Assembly: GCA_965644295.1 (NCBI GenBank)
Contig: CBFFRP010000253.1
Coordinates: forward strand, 106,223 to 170,222
Source of the DNA: Paraphysomonas bandaiensis
Taxonomy: Eukaryota; Chrysophyceae
Direction of reading: 5' to 3'
DNA length: 64,000 bases
Position 1 is the stretch's first letter. Each line of letters starts with the position of its first letter. Below the pieces are notes generated by a model. That model worked only from the letters and a program-made list of their open reading frames with translations. It searched no databases and was not told the DNA's origin. Made by a program: the position numbers and the translations under genes. Shown piece after piece: positions 36,199 to 47,133 of this stretch.

Positions 36199-36748
36199 TG
36201 AATTTATAAATGGAAAGAGTAATGTAGAAAACGGGAATACTTTTTAATTAGGTGTATGTGGCTGAGTTTCTGTTGCATTCTCAGAGTTGTGTACAACTTG
36301 ATGGGTATGTAGGTACTGTACAAAAGATTTTGGCTATTGATGTACTTAAATATAATTTCATAACGTGACAAAAGCATTGATTTTCGTTAAGAGTGTAAAT
36401 AAGTTCATAACATTCATTACGACCTACGAAGTCCCATTGTTAATGATTCCAAACAATCCGAATCTTAAGAATGGAATAGGAATTAATTTGAGATTAGACA
36501 GGATGTGAGAAAGATGAATTTAACATAATACTGTTAGAATATATAATATATCACCGTGCTGAGAGTGATGAAAGGATTGAGAGGATGATGAATCTGACAG
36601 TGGGTATACAGAGAAAATAATTCAGCGTGCGTATATCCAATATATATCGTCTAAGGATGTGGGGTATTTTGGTGCTCAGTATACCAAAATACAGAGTACA
36701 ATTGGTTTACAATTCACTCTTTATGAATACTGTATATTCTAATTAACA

Positions 36749-36800
36749 TTTAATTAAAGTAGGTTGTAGTCAATTATAATTGCAATTATTATTTGCTGTC
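36749..36800 (-). repeat. Dispersed AT-rich repeat, member 3 (inverted)
   Basis: On the minus strand it reads GGGACAGCAAATAATAATTG, CAATTATAATTG and ACTACAACCTAC. Matches members at 8227 and 17950. Confidence 0.6.
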
Positions 36801-37697
36801 CCAATTTCTATTACTTCCATTCATTGATCAATTAATTAATGCATGCATATTTCAACTAATTTTGAATGTATGATGTCCCATTCAGAGGGCATGTCCTAGT
36901 AGTGTGCTAGTGTTGATTAAACTAAGCAATGTATAGTTCATTAGTATCCCGGCGTATTCTTTGTGTGTGGCACCAAGCAAGCTCCTGCTAGATACTATAG
37001 TTGCATAGTCCATACACGATTACGATGCCATGCTAGGTCTGTATTGAGTCATGCATAATCACAAGAAGCTCCGCGCAATTTTTGTTAGGGGTGCGATGGT
37101 GAACATATCTTTGGCTAGAATCCGCGTGAATTACATATACAAGTCATGCATAGCTATGAGATATCTCGTGAAATCTATATGAAGGCGAACAGAGATGGAG
37201 AAGTAGGGTGGGCGGGTAGGTAACTGCGTAAAATCAGCACCAAATCATGGTGATATAAGCGGTGTTTATACGCTATGGCCAAAGTGTGGGAAGAGGGCAC
37301 GTCCTGTCCAAATCCATCCATACCATTCCAACTGCTCATGCTAACCGTCCTGTTACTTAATACATGAGAAATAATATGCATTACAGAAAAATTAGGATTT
37401 TTATAGTTTTCTGAAATGAAGGGATGAAAAAACAGGGTTTTATAGCAGTCGATTTCCACAAAAGATGACTTTTATATATCGAGTGGTAGTTGCCATTTCA
37501 TATTTCAGTTTATCCCCTTAAGATACTTCTATGTAGCCAATGGGAAGTTCGTATTATTTTTGAGAATCGTATGTCAGTGTTCTACGTCTATTTTCATATA
37601 TAATTCATAGTATATAATGGACCATATATTCGACACCATGTAAGCGTACTCACTCTATAGGTATGTATGTATATATATGAAACTATAGGTGTGTATG

Positions 37698-37749
37698 TAC
37701 ACTACATACATACACATACATACATACATACATACATACATACATACAC
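37698..37749. repeat. Short CATA microsatellite
   Basis: About 12 CATA units with CACA interruptions, 140 bp upstream of the SNF2 start codon. Confidence 0.9.
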
Positions 37750-37890
37750 ATAGAGTTATATATATATATATATATACGCTCTAGTTCTATAGATTTGAAT
37801 TATAGATCATACGAGGGTAATTGTAGTAAATAAATACACCTCAATTGACTAATTTCAATCCAATAGATCATAATATAAGGGTTATTTACC

Positions 37891-40800
37891 ATGTCCGATC
37901 CTTCAATTGATCATAATGAGAAGAAACTACATGCAACGGAGTCAGTTGGATATATACGCTCTATGAATGATATATCATGCAAATCAGAATCAAAGAATAC
38001 AGAGAATACAACAGAATTAAATTCTTATACAGATTCTTATAGTGGAAATATGGATTATATTAATTCGAAACAATCAGAGGTGTTACAAGGTCAGATTATG
38101 CAGTACAGGATCCTTTCTAAGAGATTTACTGATATGAAAGCATCATTACCAGTATCTACAAAAGAATCTGTATGGTATACACAAAAAGGGGTGGTATGTA
38201 TGGGTCCATCAAAAGCTGGTGAGGGTATGTTAGGTGTTAATGTTGGGGTAAGTGAGACTTTGTTTTGATTGTATGGGATTAATATTCTTTTGTTTTAATT
38301 GTATTGCAGGATGCAGGACCCTTTAGACAAATGGATGATCATCCACTTGCTCTCACAGTACCGTACATGCAACACCTACGTGAACGTATGAGTCACTCCT
38401 CAGTGAGTTCGGGTAGGGATAACGCAAGCCGGTTGTGGTTGCTCCAGCGCCAGCTAAGAGCAGACTTCATCAATACCAGTAAAACTGCCGTCCATACCAC
38501 TTTATATCCTCGTCTTTCTGCTTCAGCTACTGCTCCACCTGCCCATAAGATTCAACCACCGGATATGTACTATCGGGCAAAGAAACAGAATAAACGGGAG
38601 TGGAAACAGCTAGAGAAGGAAATCCGTAGAAAACGCATTGATCGTGATGATGCGCGCCGCAAAACGCATAACGCGTTCATGAAAGCTGTGCTGTCATATC
38701 GTGATGATTTCACCAGGTTCCATCGAGCAAAACGAAATGAAAGTGCAAAGGCTGCACGGGCGGTAAAGCAGTGGTTGGATACTCTCGAGGCCCGCAAGGA
38801 AAAGAAGGACAACAAAGCTGAGTCCAAGCGTATCCAGGCTCTTAAGGAAAATAACATGGAGGCGTACATCCAGCTTGTGCAAGAGACAAAGAACAGCAGA
38901 TTAAAGTACCTTTTGGCACAGACAGATGAGTATATAGCTACCATCAACCGTATGATTAAAGACGAAAGACAAGTCACCCCAGTGGACCAGGTATACTTTC
39001 ACAACGTACCTACATATTGCGTTGTATTGGTGTTGTGATAGATGCGTATTCTAACACGTTACTATATAGGATGATGCTGGCGAAGGTGTGGATAGTGTAG
39101 AAGCTGGAGACAAAGCCTCAAAGGTATCCAAAGACTACTACAAAGATACACATAGGTACAAAGAGAAAGTCACCCAGCCTCGCATGTTGCAAGGAGGAGA
39201 CCTGAAAGAGTATCAAATGACAGGGTTACAGTGGCTGGTCTCACTCTATAACAATAACCTCAACGGTATATTGGCAGACGAGATGGGTCTTGGCAAGACT
39301 ATTCAATCTCTTGCTCTTCTGGCGTATGTTATGGAATTTAAACACAATAACGGACCATTCCTTATTGTAGTCCCTTTGTCTACCCTGTCGAATTGGACCA
39401 ATGAGGCTGCGAAGTGGGTTCCTTCAATGATAAAGGTATGTGTGGTAGAGTTTGGTATGGCGTATAGGCCTTATTCTGTTGTTGTTAGGTGATATATCGA
39501 GGAACCCCTCCACAGCGCAAACAAATATATAGAGACGAGGTTGAGCCCGGCCAGTTCAACGCTCTTTTCACGACTTACGAGTATGTGATGAAAGACCGGT
39601 CTACTCTGAAACGGATCGTGTGGCAGTACATTATAGTTGATGAAGGACACAGGCTGAAGAACGCTAACAGTAAATTTGCCCAAATACTCGGCACGTCATA
39701 CCAGTCAAAGCATAGAATTCTTTTAACTGGCACACCACTTCAAAACAACCTACCTGAGCTCTGGTCACTCTTGAACTTTCTCCTGCCCTCAATCTTTAGC
39801 AGTGTGGAGACTTTTGATCAGTGGTTCAACCAGCCGTTTTCGCAGTTCAAATCCCAGGGTCCCTCGGCTGGTGATGATGAAAACGACATGGCCCAACTCA
39901 CCCACGAGGAGCGACTGTTGATTGTTAACAGGTATGATGCCTTCTGATACATGTTGTCAACTTATATCTTGCGCAGATTACATGAGGTGCTGAGGCCTTT
40001 CATGCTTCGGCGCATGAAGGCACAGGTCCTCGATCAGCTTCCAGAGAAAACAGAAACTATTCTGCGATGCGAAATGTCGGGGTGGCAGAAAAAACTGTAC
40101 AAGCTCATCCATCAACGTACTCTCTCAACTGTGAAGGATGCTGTAGGGAATGTGTCAAATGTATATGGAACAGGGTTAAATAACGTCATCATGCAATTGA
40201 GGAAAGTGTGTAACCACCCGTACCTCTTTCTTAACGACTGGCCAACGGATGATGACCTCGTTCGAGCTTCTGGGAAGTTCGAGCTCTTGGATCGCATGCT
40301 CCCCAAGTTAAAGGCAGCAGGGCATAGGGTCTTAATGTTTTCCCAAATGACTCAAGTGATGAGTATTCTAGAACATTTTTTTGAGCTACGCGGATACCCC
40401 TATTTGCGACTAGATGGTAGTACTGTAGCGGAGGAAAGAGAGAGGCGTATGTTTATGTTTAATGACCCAGATTCGCCTTTCTTCGTATTTCTGTTGTCTA
40501 CCAGGGCTGGGGGACTGGGGTTAAACCTTGCCACAGCAGACACGGTTATCCTCTTTGATAGTGATTGGAATCCAATGATGGATGCTCAGGCACAAGATAG
40601 AGCCCATCGTATTGGCCAGAAGAACGAGGTAAAGGTTTTCCGCTTGGTGACGAACTCCATGATAGAAGAGAAGATCCTCGCTCGGGCCACGGACAAGAGG
40701 AACTTAACAGGTTTGGTTGTGGAGGCAGGGAAGTTTAACCGATCCAAAGAGGGCGCGGAGAAGGATGGAGGGGACAGAAAGGCTCTCGTAGAGGCTCTTC

Positions 40801-42209
40801 TAAAGGAATATACTAATGGAAATGAATTTGAGGAAGACGGCGAAGCGGAGGAAGCGGCAGTTCCAGATGATGATCAGATCAACTATATGATGGCAACCAA
40901 CGACGGGGAAGCAGCCCTTTACCAGCAGATTGATAAAAGGCGTGAGGAAGAAAGGGAGGCGAAGGCAGCAGCACTAAACAAGACCACTAAGCGACCTGGT
41001 CGAACAGGTGCTTCTACTGCTCTACCTCCTCCTCTCATGGAGGAAAATGGGGTCCCCGCATGGGCCAGAGAGCAGTCGGCATGGTTGTCAAAACACCAGC
41101 AACTCTTCCTGATGTCCGAGCATGTTGAAAAGATGAATATTTCCGCTACTAGTGAAGGCTACACTCTTGCCGACGAGGAGGAAGAGTCGAATGTCGATAC
41201 CACATCCCAGGATGGAGACACAGGTGAGGGAGGGCGGGGAGCGATGCCATCCATGAGAAAGCGCAAGGCTGTTGTGTATGATGATGGGCTATCAGACGCA
41301 CAGTTTGTTGATTTTGTGGAACGTGGGGGACAGGTAAGGTCTACAGGCTCATATTATCATATTATATGCATATTGTATTCTACAACTTGCGTATACATGC
41401 TAATATATAGAGCAATGGTCTAAGACTGTATGCAGCCAGAAGATTTTGCAGCAGTCAAGCGAAAGGGTCCGAAATCGAGAGGGCCAGTCAATACTGGTGT
41501 AGGAGCTGCTATTACTCCAGAACTTTCCAAGAAACTACAAAAAATACTCAATGATGTTTCTAAGATAAAGACTGCAGATGGTTTCAAACGCTTCCATCTG
41601 TTCATAGACAAGCCGGACAAGAAATTATATCCTGATTACTACCAAATTATAGAGACTCCAATTGCCATCAAGACGATCCAATCATATCTCAAAAAGGGAT
41701 CTTACTTGACTCTTGGTGATTTTGAGCGGGACTTGGATCTCATGGTATCGAATGCGCGTGTGTATAATGAAGATGGCTCGCATGTACACACGGAGAGTGC
41801 TGCACTTAGAGAGGAAGTGATGCGGCGGGTAGAGGAGGTGATCCCGCAATCCGACGAACAGACCACGAAAGGGGGAAATACAGATTCCCAAGTGGATGGG
41901 TCGGCGAAGAAAAAACGAAAGCCTGGGCGACCTCCGAAGGCTGGCTCGACCTCTGATGCTGGGGTCGGTGGCCGGGGTATTGGGCTTAATGCGCCCCCGC
42001 AAATAGAGTCCACTAGAGCCCAAGCCCCGAGTCCAGCAACTCTCAGCACTGCATCCGGCATGGAATCGGATGACTCGGGAAACTCTCTTCGCATGACACT
42101 GCCCTCGAAACTATTCAAGCGACAGCAAGAGTACGGGGATGAGAGCGGAACAGGTGCCGTTGATCTGTCGGATTATAGAATACCAAAGCGACATAAATCT
42201 AGGAACTAG
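37891..42209 (+). CDS. SWI/SNF-type chromatin remodelling ATPase with bromodomain (BRM/STH1/SNF2)
   Basis: Six exons (37891-38247, 38310-38990, 39070-39435, 39489-39931, 39977-41333, 41436-42209) close in phase to give 1325 residues. In order: a QLQ-like segment ([15 protein letters not shown]); an HSA domain at about residues 210-285, rich in K/R/E; the helicase N-lobe with DEMGLGKT near 416 and DEGH near 519; and the C-lobe with [12 protein letters not shown] and DRAHRIGQ. An acidic SnAC-like region follows, then an AT-hook (RKPGRPPK near 1227). A bromodomain with YPDYYQII and [10 protein letters not shown] lies at about 1115-1190, before the AT-hook. This is the domain order of the SWI/SNF/RSC catalytic subunit. 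It slides or ejects nucleosomes in the nucleus. The first exon has a long acidic/serine N-terminus with no counterpart that I know. Confidence 0.95.
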
Positions 42210-42636
42210 ATTCCTTATCATGTTGTGTAGATGTTACGTACGGAATAGTTTAGATCGTGGCGGGAGATGATCATTTTAGTAGTGCTGCAAAGATATTATT
42301 TTGTGAATAACTACTTGAACTTCCATCAATTTAGCTTTTTGATAACGACATTTCAGTCTAATAACAATACAGTCATATGTAGATATAGAGAAATTTGGCC
42401 GGATGAAAATTAGATATTTCTCTCCATGTTATACTTTATATTGCCGTGAAATTAAATAGTCCACAGCCCACGCTGTAAGTTTTGCAGTTAGAGATCAATT
42501 AAAAGTTGCTACACTGAATTATGACCGTTACTTGAAGAATATAACTGAGATTATAGGAACCATAGTCGTGAAACTGAAATATATTGACCGCATAAATCGT
42601 GATATCTCTAAGATTGTGTAAATATTATTGGTAGGT
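42210..42636. other. Intergenic, left of solo LTR
   Basis: AT-rich 3' flank of the SNF2 gene. No gene. Confidence 0.5.
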
Positions 42637-42641
42637 GAGAT

Positions 42642-42991
42642 TATTAGAATATGGGTTATATTCTAGTACATTCAGTGTGTCACTTGAAGACAATGTACGA
42701 GAATACAGTGAAATATGGTGATGTACGAATGCTGTGATGATATTATTGAGAAACTGAAATAGTTTGATCTTTCAACATGTTTAGTAGCGAGAGGTTCACA
42801 TATATATGTAGGAGATTATGCGTGGAACAAAATGAGATTGTGTTGTTTGTCACATTTCATTTAAACGATATTAATTAATCTAAAATGAGATTGTGTTGTT
42901 TGTCACATTTCATTTAAACGATATTAGTTAATCTATCTAGTCTAATGACAAATTTATCTGAGATCTAGTTAAGAACGAGTAATTTCCAACA
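42642..42991 (+). mobile_element. Solo LTR of the E2 copia family, with 5-bp target-site duplication
   Basis: Its 350 bp start TATTAGAATATGG and end TTTCCAACA. They align along their whole length with the E2 5' LTR at 61774-62067. Direct repeats GAGAT flank it at 42637-42641 and 42992-42996. It carries an internal 53-bp tandem duplication (42829-42934) absent from E2. Without that it would be 297 bp against 294 bp. This is typical LTR-LTR recombination debris of an old insertion. Confidence 0.85.
42829..42934. repeat. 53-bp tandem duplication inside the solo LTR
   Basis: Two copies beginning AAAATGAGATTGTGTTG (42829 and 42882), differing at one position near the end (AATTAATC versus AGTTAATC). 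Confidence 0.95.
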
Positions 42992-43025
42992 GAGATGACA
43001 TGAATTTAGCGATTGGCAAATGATA

Positions 43026-43712
43026 TTAGCAGTAGGCGTTTGAGAGTCATTACAATTTAATTAACTCGTGCTTAACTCTGAATACTATTGTAGTATTACA
43101 ATTAGCGCGGGTAATCTCAATCACATATCACACATTACTTATTACTTAATACTTATTAGTCCAAAAATGACTTGTTAGATACGAATTAGGGTGTTCGGAC
43201 GTACAATATTAATTAATTTATAATGGGGATGCCCTCAACAAAGTCGGACTTGCACCTTTTCGTAGTGTTATGGAGGATAAGTACCAGAGACATTTCTCCG
43301 GGAAATTAACATGAGTTGCATCATGCATAGTCAGCAGATACTTTTCTGCCCACTCATAGCCAAGTTCTTGTATGGTACAAAGGGACACTAATATAAGTGT
43401 CACTTGTGTAGACGTCTATGGGCCCTGAGCCTGACGAATAAACATGCATCCGGTTCATTGGGATGCCAGCTGAAGTCAAACACTCGGCTAAGTCAAAATC
43501 CTGAAGTCATCAGATGCCAGGTATATCAATATTCTGCTTGCTCATTGCTCACGGCGGTTGCTTTGAGTGATGCAAAAGTGGTTGCACTTTGGTGCTTGCG
43601 TTTGACACACAAGCAGCTTTCGTAGGGTGTACTAGAGTAGGATATCAGAGTTGAGCACTAGTTAATTAAATTGTAATGCTCAATTAGTACTGACTCTTAA
43701 ACGCCTACTGCT
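43026..43712. mobile_element. Inverted-repeat element, about 690 bp, candidate MITE
   Basis: Imperfect terminal inverted repeats of roughly 60 bp: left 43026-43084 starts TTAGCAGTAGGCGTTTGAGA, right about 43642-43712. The right arm has an extra 13-14 bases. The interior has a region similar to 17687-17935. No transposase frame inside. No clean target-site duplication was found. Confidence 0.6.
43232..43470 (+). repeat. Dispersed repeat related to 17687-17935
   Basis: Starts CCCTCAACAAAGTCGGACTT. Ordered conserved blocks include AAGTGTCACTTGTGTAGACG and GGGCCCTGA. It is nested inside the inverted-repeat element. Confidence 0.7.
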
Positions 43713-43918
43713 AACAATAAGTCATTCACTACTGATGTGCCTATATATATTGTGTCCCAAATACACGATATTGTGACTTGTTCGCGCATTTATTACGTGC
43801 AATGTGATATGGCAAAAAAAGAACACCCAATATCACATCAAAATTCCAGTTATATGCATCAAAATATTTCCACATACACCACTTAACCTCTAGTCATGCG
43901 TTTCCGTATTTCACGCAA

Positions 43919-46445
43919 TTAAGCATCCTCCTTGCAACTTGTCGAGCAATTCGGCATAGTAAACACTTTGTTAGGGTTTAAAATATTTTTCGGATCAAGG
44001 GTTGCCTTGATAGATCTCATCACTGCCATCTCTTCGGGTGTTCTATTCTTCTCAATTACATGTACCTTTTGTTGACCTATCCCATGCTCAGCAGATATAC
44101 TGCCTGCAAAATATATTACTATTAACAGTATCACCTCTTCACATTGGCTTTTACAAACCTTTTCGATGGACAACAGAACTTACAACCGCTTTATCTAAAG
44201 CCCTCTTCATGACAGAAGTTATACAGCTAACATAATACGCGACCACTGCACATATATATATGAGTCAATCGTACCTGAGCTTCATTTTTTCTCTGACTCA
44301 AGATATCTTTATCCTCAAAACCTCCCAGTAGACTGAATGATTACAAAGTTCAGTTTTCAAATTCGAATCAGGGAGGCATGGATACAAAATATGATACTAT
44401 ATATCAACGACAAAAATCAATGTCTTTGAATACGAAGCTACCTTAACAGAACATTGAGGTGCAAGTTTTGATCCCCAGCATGACCATAACAGTACACTCC
44501 AAAGACAGTATCCAGCGATTCATTGAGGTCAGTATTATGGCTGCACCCAGCGGGAACATCATGGCTACGCAGTACTGTGTAACCATCTGCCTTCAATAAC
44601 TCACACACATCATCGGCCAGTTTCAGCATATCCGTAAGAGGGACAGACACATCATACTTGAGTAAGAAAGGGCCTCTAAGAGATGTATTCCGAGATATAT
44701 GAGCGAGCGACGTAGGTATCAACTCTCGTATGGACCACGTTTCCTAATGCCACGAGGATATCACCAAACATATTATTGAAAGAAACCAAATCATACACTA
44801 TACGGAGTATGACCAAATCATATTCAATGACTTACCTGCTCCTGTGTTTTATCAGAACTTATCGTGGCATCAATGACCTGGCCAGACGACAAATATGGTT
44901 CAAACAGGCGCATCAACCTGTGCATACATACCACATTGATATTAACCATTTTGCGCGAGTCATCGTAAGAATAAACTTACCGATCTGATTCCGACTCACT
45001 ACACACGTTCGACGCTGTCTCTAGCAGTACATACAACCCCTGTGAGTTCGTGTCTCTCGGAAACATTGACGTGCTGAACCTATATCCGTGTATATATTTT
45101 TACATATTAACAGTGAAGTAAAGATTGGGAGACACGATGAATACCTGTTGACCAGGTTGGGATGAACCTCACGCACCGCAGATATCGCACTAGAATCCAT
45201 GAACTCAAAAGCCGAAAGAACTTCACTAAAATGTTTCTTTGTGGAAGACAACAAGGAGCACACGACGTCGAATGAAGAAACCTGATACACACGAGATAAA
45301 CATACAAAACACTACCGTGAAAACGGTCACCTTCGCCAGGACCACACTAGTGTACCTGGGAAGTGGGGCAAGACTAAGCGCTACTTTCGTAATAATTCCC
45401 AGAGTACCTTCAGAACCTAAACATCGGCAAGAATTGGTGTGATATACCACAGCGATGTTGGTGAGCTATTATACACAAGTCTACAACATATTGTATTCCT
45501 GAGCACTACATAGTACAATACAAGTGGCTAAGTGAATTGGGAGCATTGTATTCAATACAGAAATATCAGATGTAGCATACGGGTATAGAGCATAGACGCT
45601 ATACTCCATAAAATGTAGGGCAACGCAGATCCTACCAATGAACATGTGCTTCAGAGGATACCCACAGTTGTCTTTCCGTAATACTCGAAGCATATCCAAT
45701 ACAGTTCCATCTGCCAGCACAACCTCCAAACCTACAACGTTGACGCACAATTACTTGTGCAATTGCATTTTACAAGTCTAGCCCAAACATGTAGTCTTTG
45801 TACAAAGAAGTATACACACCTAGTACATTCTCATGCATGGAGCCATATCTTAGAAGCTTCAATCCACCCGCATTGGTAGCCACATTCCCACCGATAGCAC
45901 ATGACCCCTTTGCACCAAGATCTAACGGTATCATACATCCTTTTTCGGCAACAGCATCCATAAGATCTTGCAATATACATCCCGCATCACATACAATCAC
46001 CCCTACAAACATACAATCACCCCTACATATCAATTTATTTTATTACTTTTAACATACCACTAATTGCATCAATCTCATAAATTTTATTCATATGTTCAGT
46101 TGATATAATTAATTCATCATTTATACCAACTGAACCTCCTACTAAACTTGTATTACCACCTTGTGGGACGACTGCAATATTATGATCATAACAATACTTC
46201 ATCATACATGAAACTTCATGTGTTGATGATGGTAAACATACTATACTACCACCATGATAATGTTTGGTCCAATCTATTGTATATTTTTGTATATTATGAT
46301 TTAAAATTTGTTTGGATTTGAATAAAGTTTGTAATTGTTTAATATGATAATGTGATGGGGAATGATAGAAGGAGATGATTGGAATGATTCTTTGTATGAA
46401 GGATAAATGATGTGTAAGATAAGAACGATATGATGGTAGATACAT
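43919..46445 (-). CDS. D2HGDH: D-2-hydroxyglutarate dehydrogenase, mitochondrial FAD enzyme
   Basis: About eleven exons. Well-phased ones are 46058-46445, 45820-46002, 45636-45731, 45331-45416, 45145-45281, 44981-45079, 44836-44917, 44442-44743 and 44275-44332. An exon ending near 44150 ([10 protein letters not shown]) and the last exon (43919 to about 44104) follow. The N-terminus is tyrosine/serine/histidine-rich and could be a mitochondrial presequence. FAD-binding motifs are [13 protein letters not shown] and [18 protein letters not shown], then [11 protein letters not shown]. The cap and C-terminal part have [12 protein letters not shown] and [12 protein letters not shown]. The enzyme oxidizes D-2-hydroxyglutarate to 2-oxoglutarate and passes electrons to ETF. 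D-lactate dehydrogenase is the nearest alternative. The join between 44275 and 44200 is uncertain. Confidence 0.85.
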
Positions 46446-47133
46446 GGTGATATATATGTATATATTGTGAGAGTGAGAGTTCTATGAGTTCTATATAGAG
46501 ACTTAGTGGTAGTTAGCATCTTATTATTCGGAAATAAATTGAAGCAAATATTCTTTATATTATTGTAATACAACTATGGCTAGAATACAGATAATTGTTG
46601 TCTCAATATTAGAGGTATTTTGGAACAAAAATATACAGAGGATGCTGATATGTAGAGTTCTATATGGAGTATGCTGTATGTCTAGCCGTGTATGGCTGCT
46701 GTATGGCTGCTGTATGTTGTAAAGGTAGGATTGGTAAATGTACTAATGTATATGTACCTGCATACCATTCGTATAGGTACATATTGTACTCCTTAAGTAC
46801 TCTATATGTGTGCATGTACCTATAGAATGTACCCCATGACAAATAATCAGGACATACTCTGTAAGTACGTGAAGTAGAAGAATGAAGATGTATATTATTT
46901 GACGTAACATCAACTTCCTTCACCTATCCAGCAAATAACATACCTGTCTCATCAATTACTGAAATATGATTCGATATATTATTCAACCTTCTTTCATTCA
47001 ATAATAACGATATTATGATTGGATATTTTCTTCCAAGGAAAAGCACTTAAGTGAAAGCACTATATATCGGATGATATCACTATGAACTCAATCATATTAA
47101 CTTACAATACACTAATACACTGAATTATTCAAT
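46446..47133. other. Head-to-head promoter interval without a CATA array
   Basis: Between D2HGDH (start 46445) and the armadillo-like gene (start 47134). AT-rich with several TATGGCTGC repeats near 46690. No gene supported. Confidence 0.45.

Larger units (their letters stand above)
36199..37890. other. 1.7 kb intergenic region upstream of the SNF2 gene
   Basis: No gene supported. It contains a 10-bp perfect hairpin at 36664-36692 and an inverted member of the dispersed AT-rich repeat at 36749-36800. A short CATA run lies at about 37698-37749, with an adjoining TA run at 37760-37775. Confidence 0.55.

Noticed and set aside
41401-41435. Acceptor at TATATAG/AGCAATGG for the last SNF2 exon
   Set aside because: It gives a frame that stops before the bromodomain; the TATGCAG acceptor at 41435 keeps phase and continues into the bromodomain.
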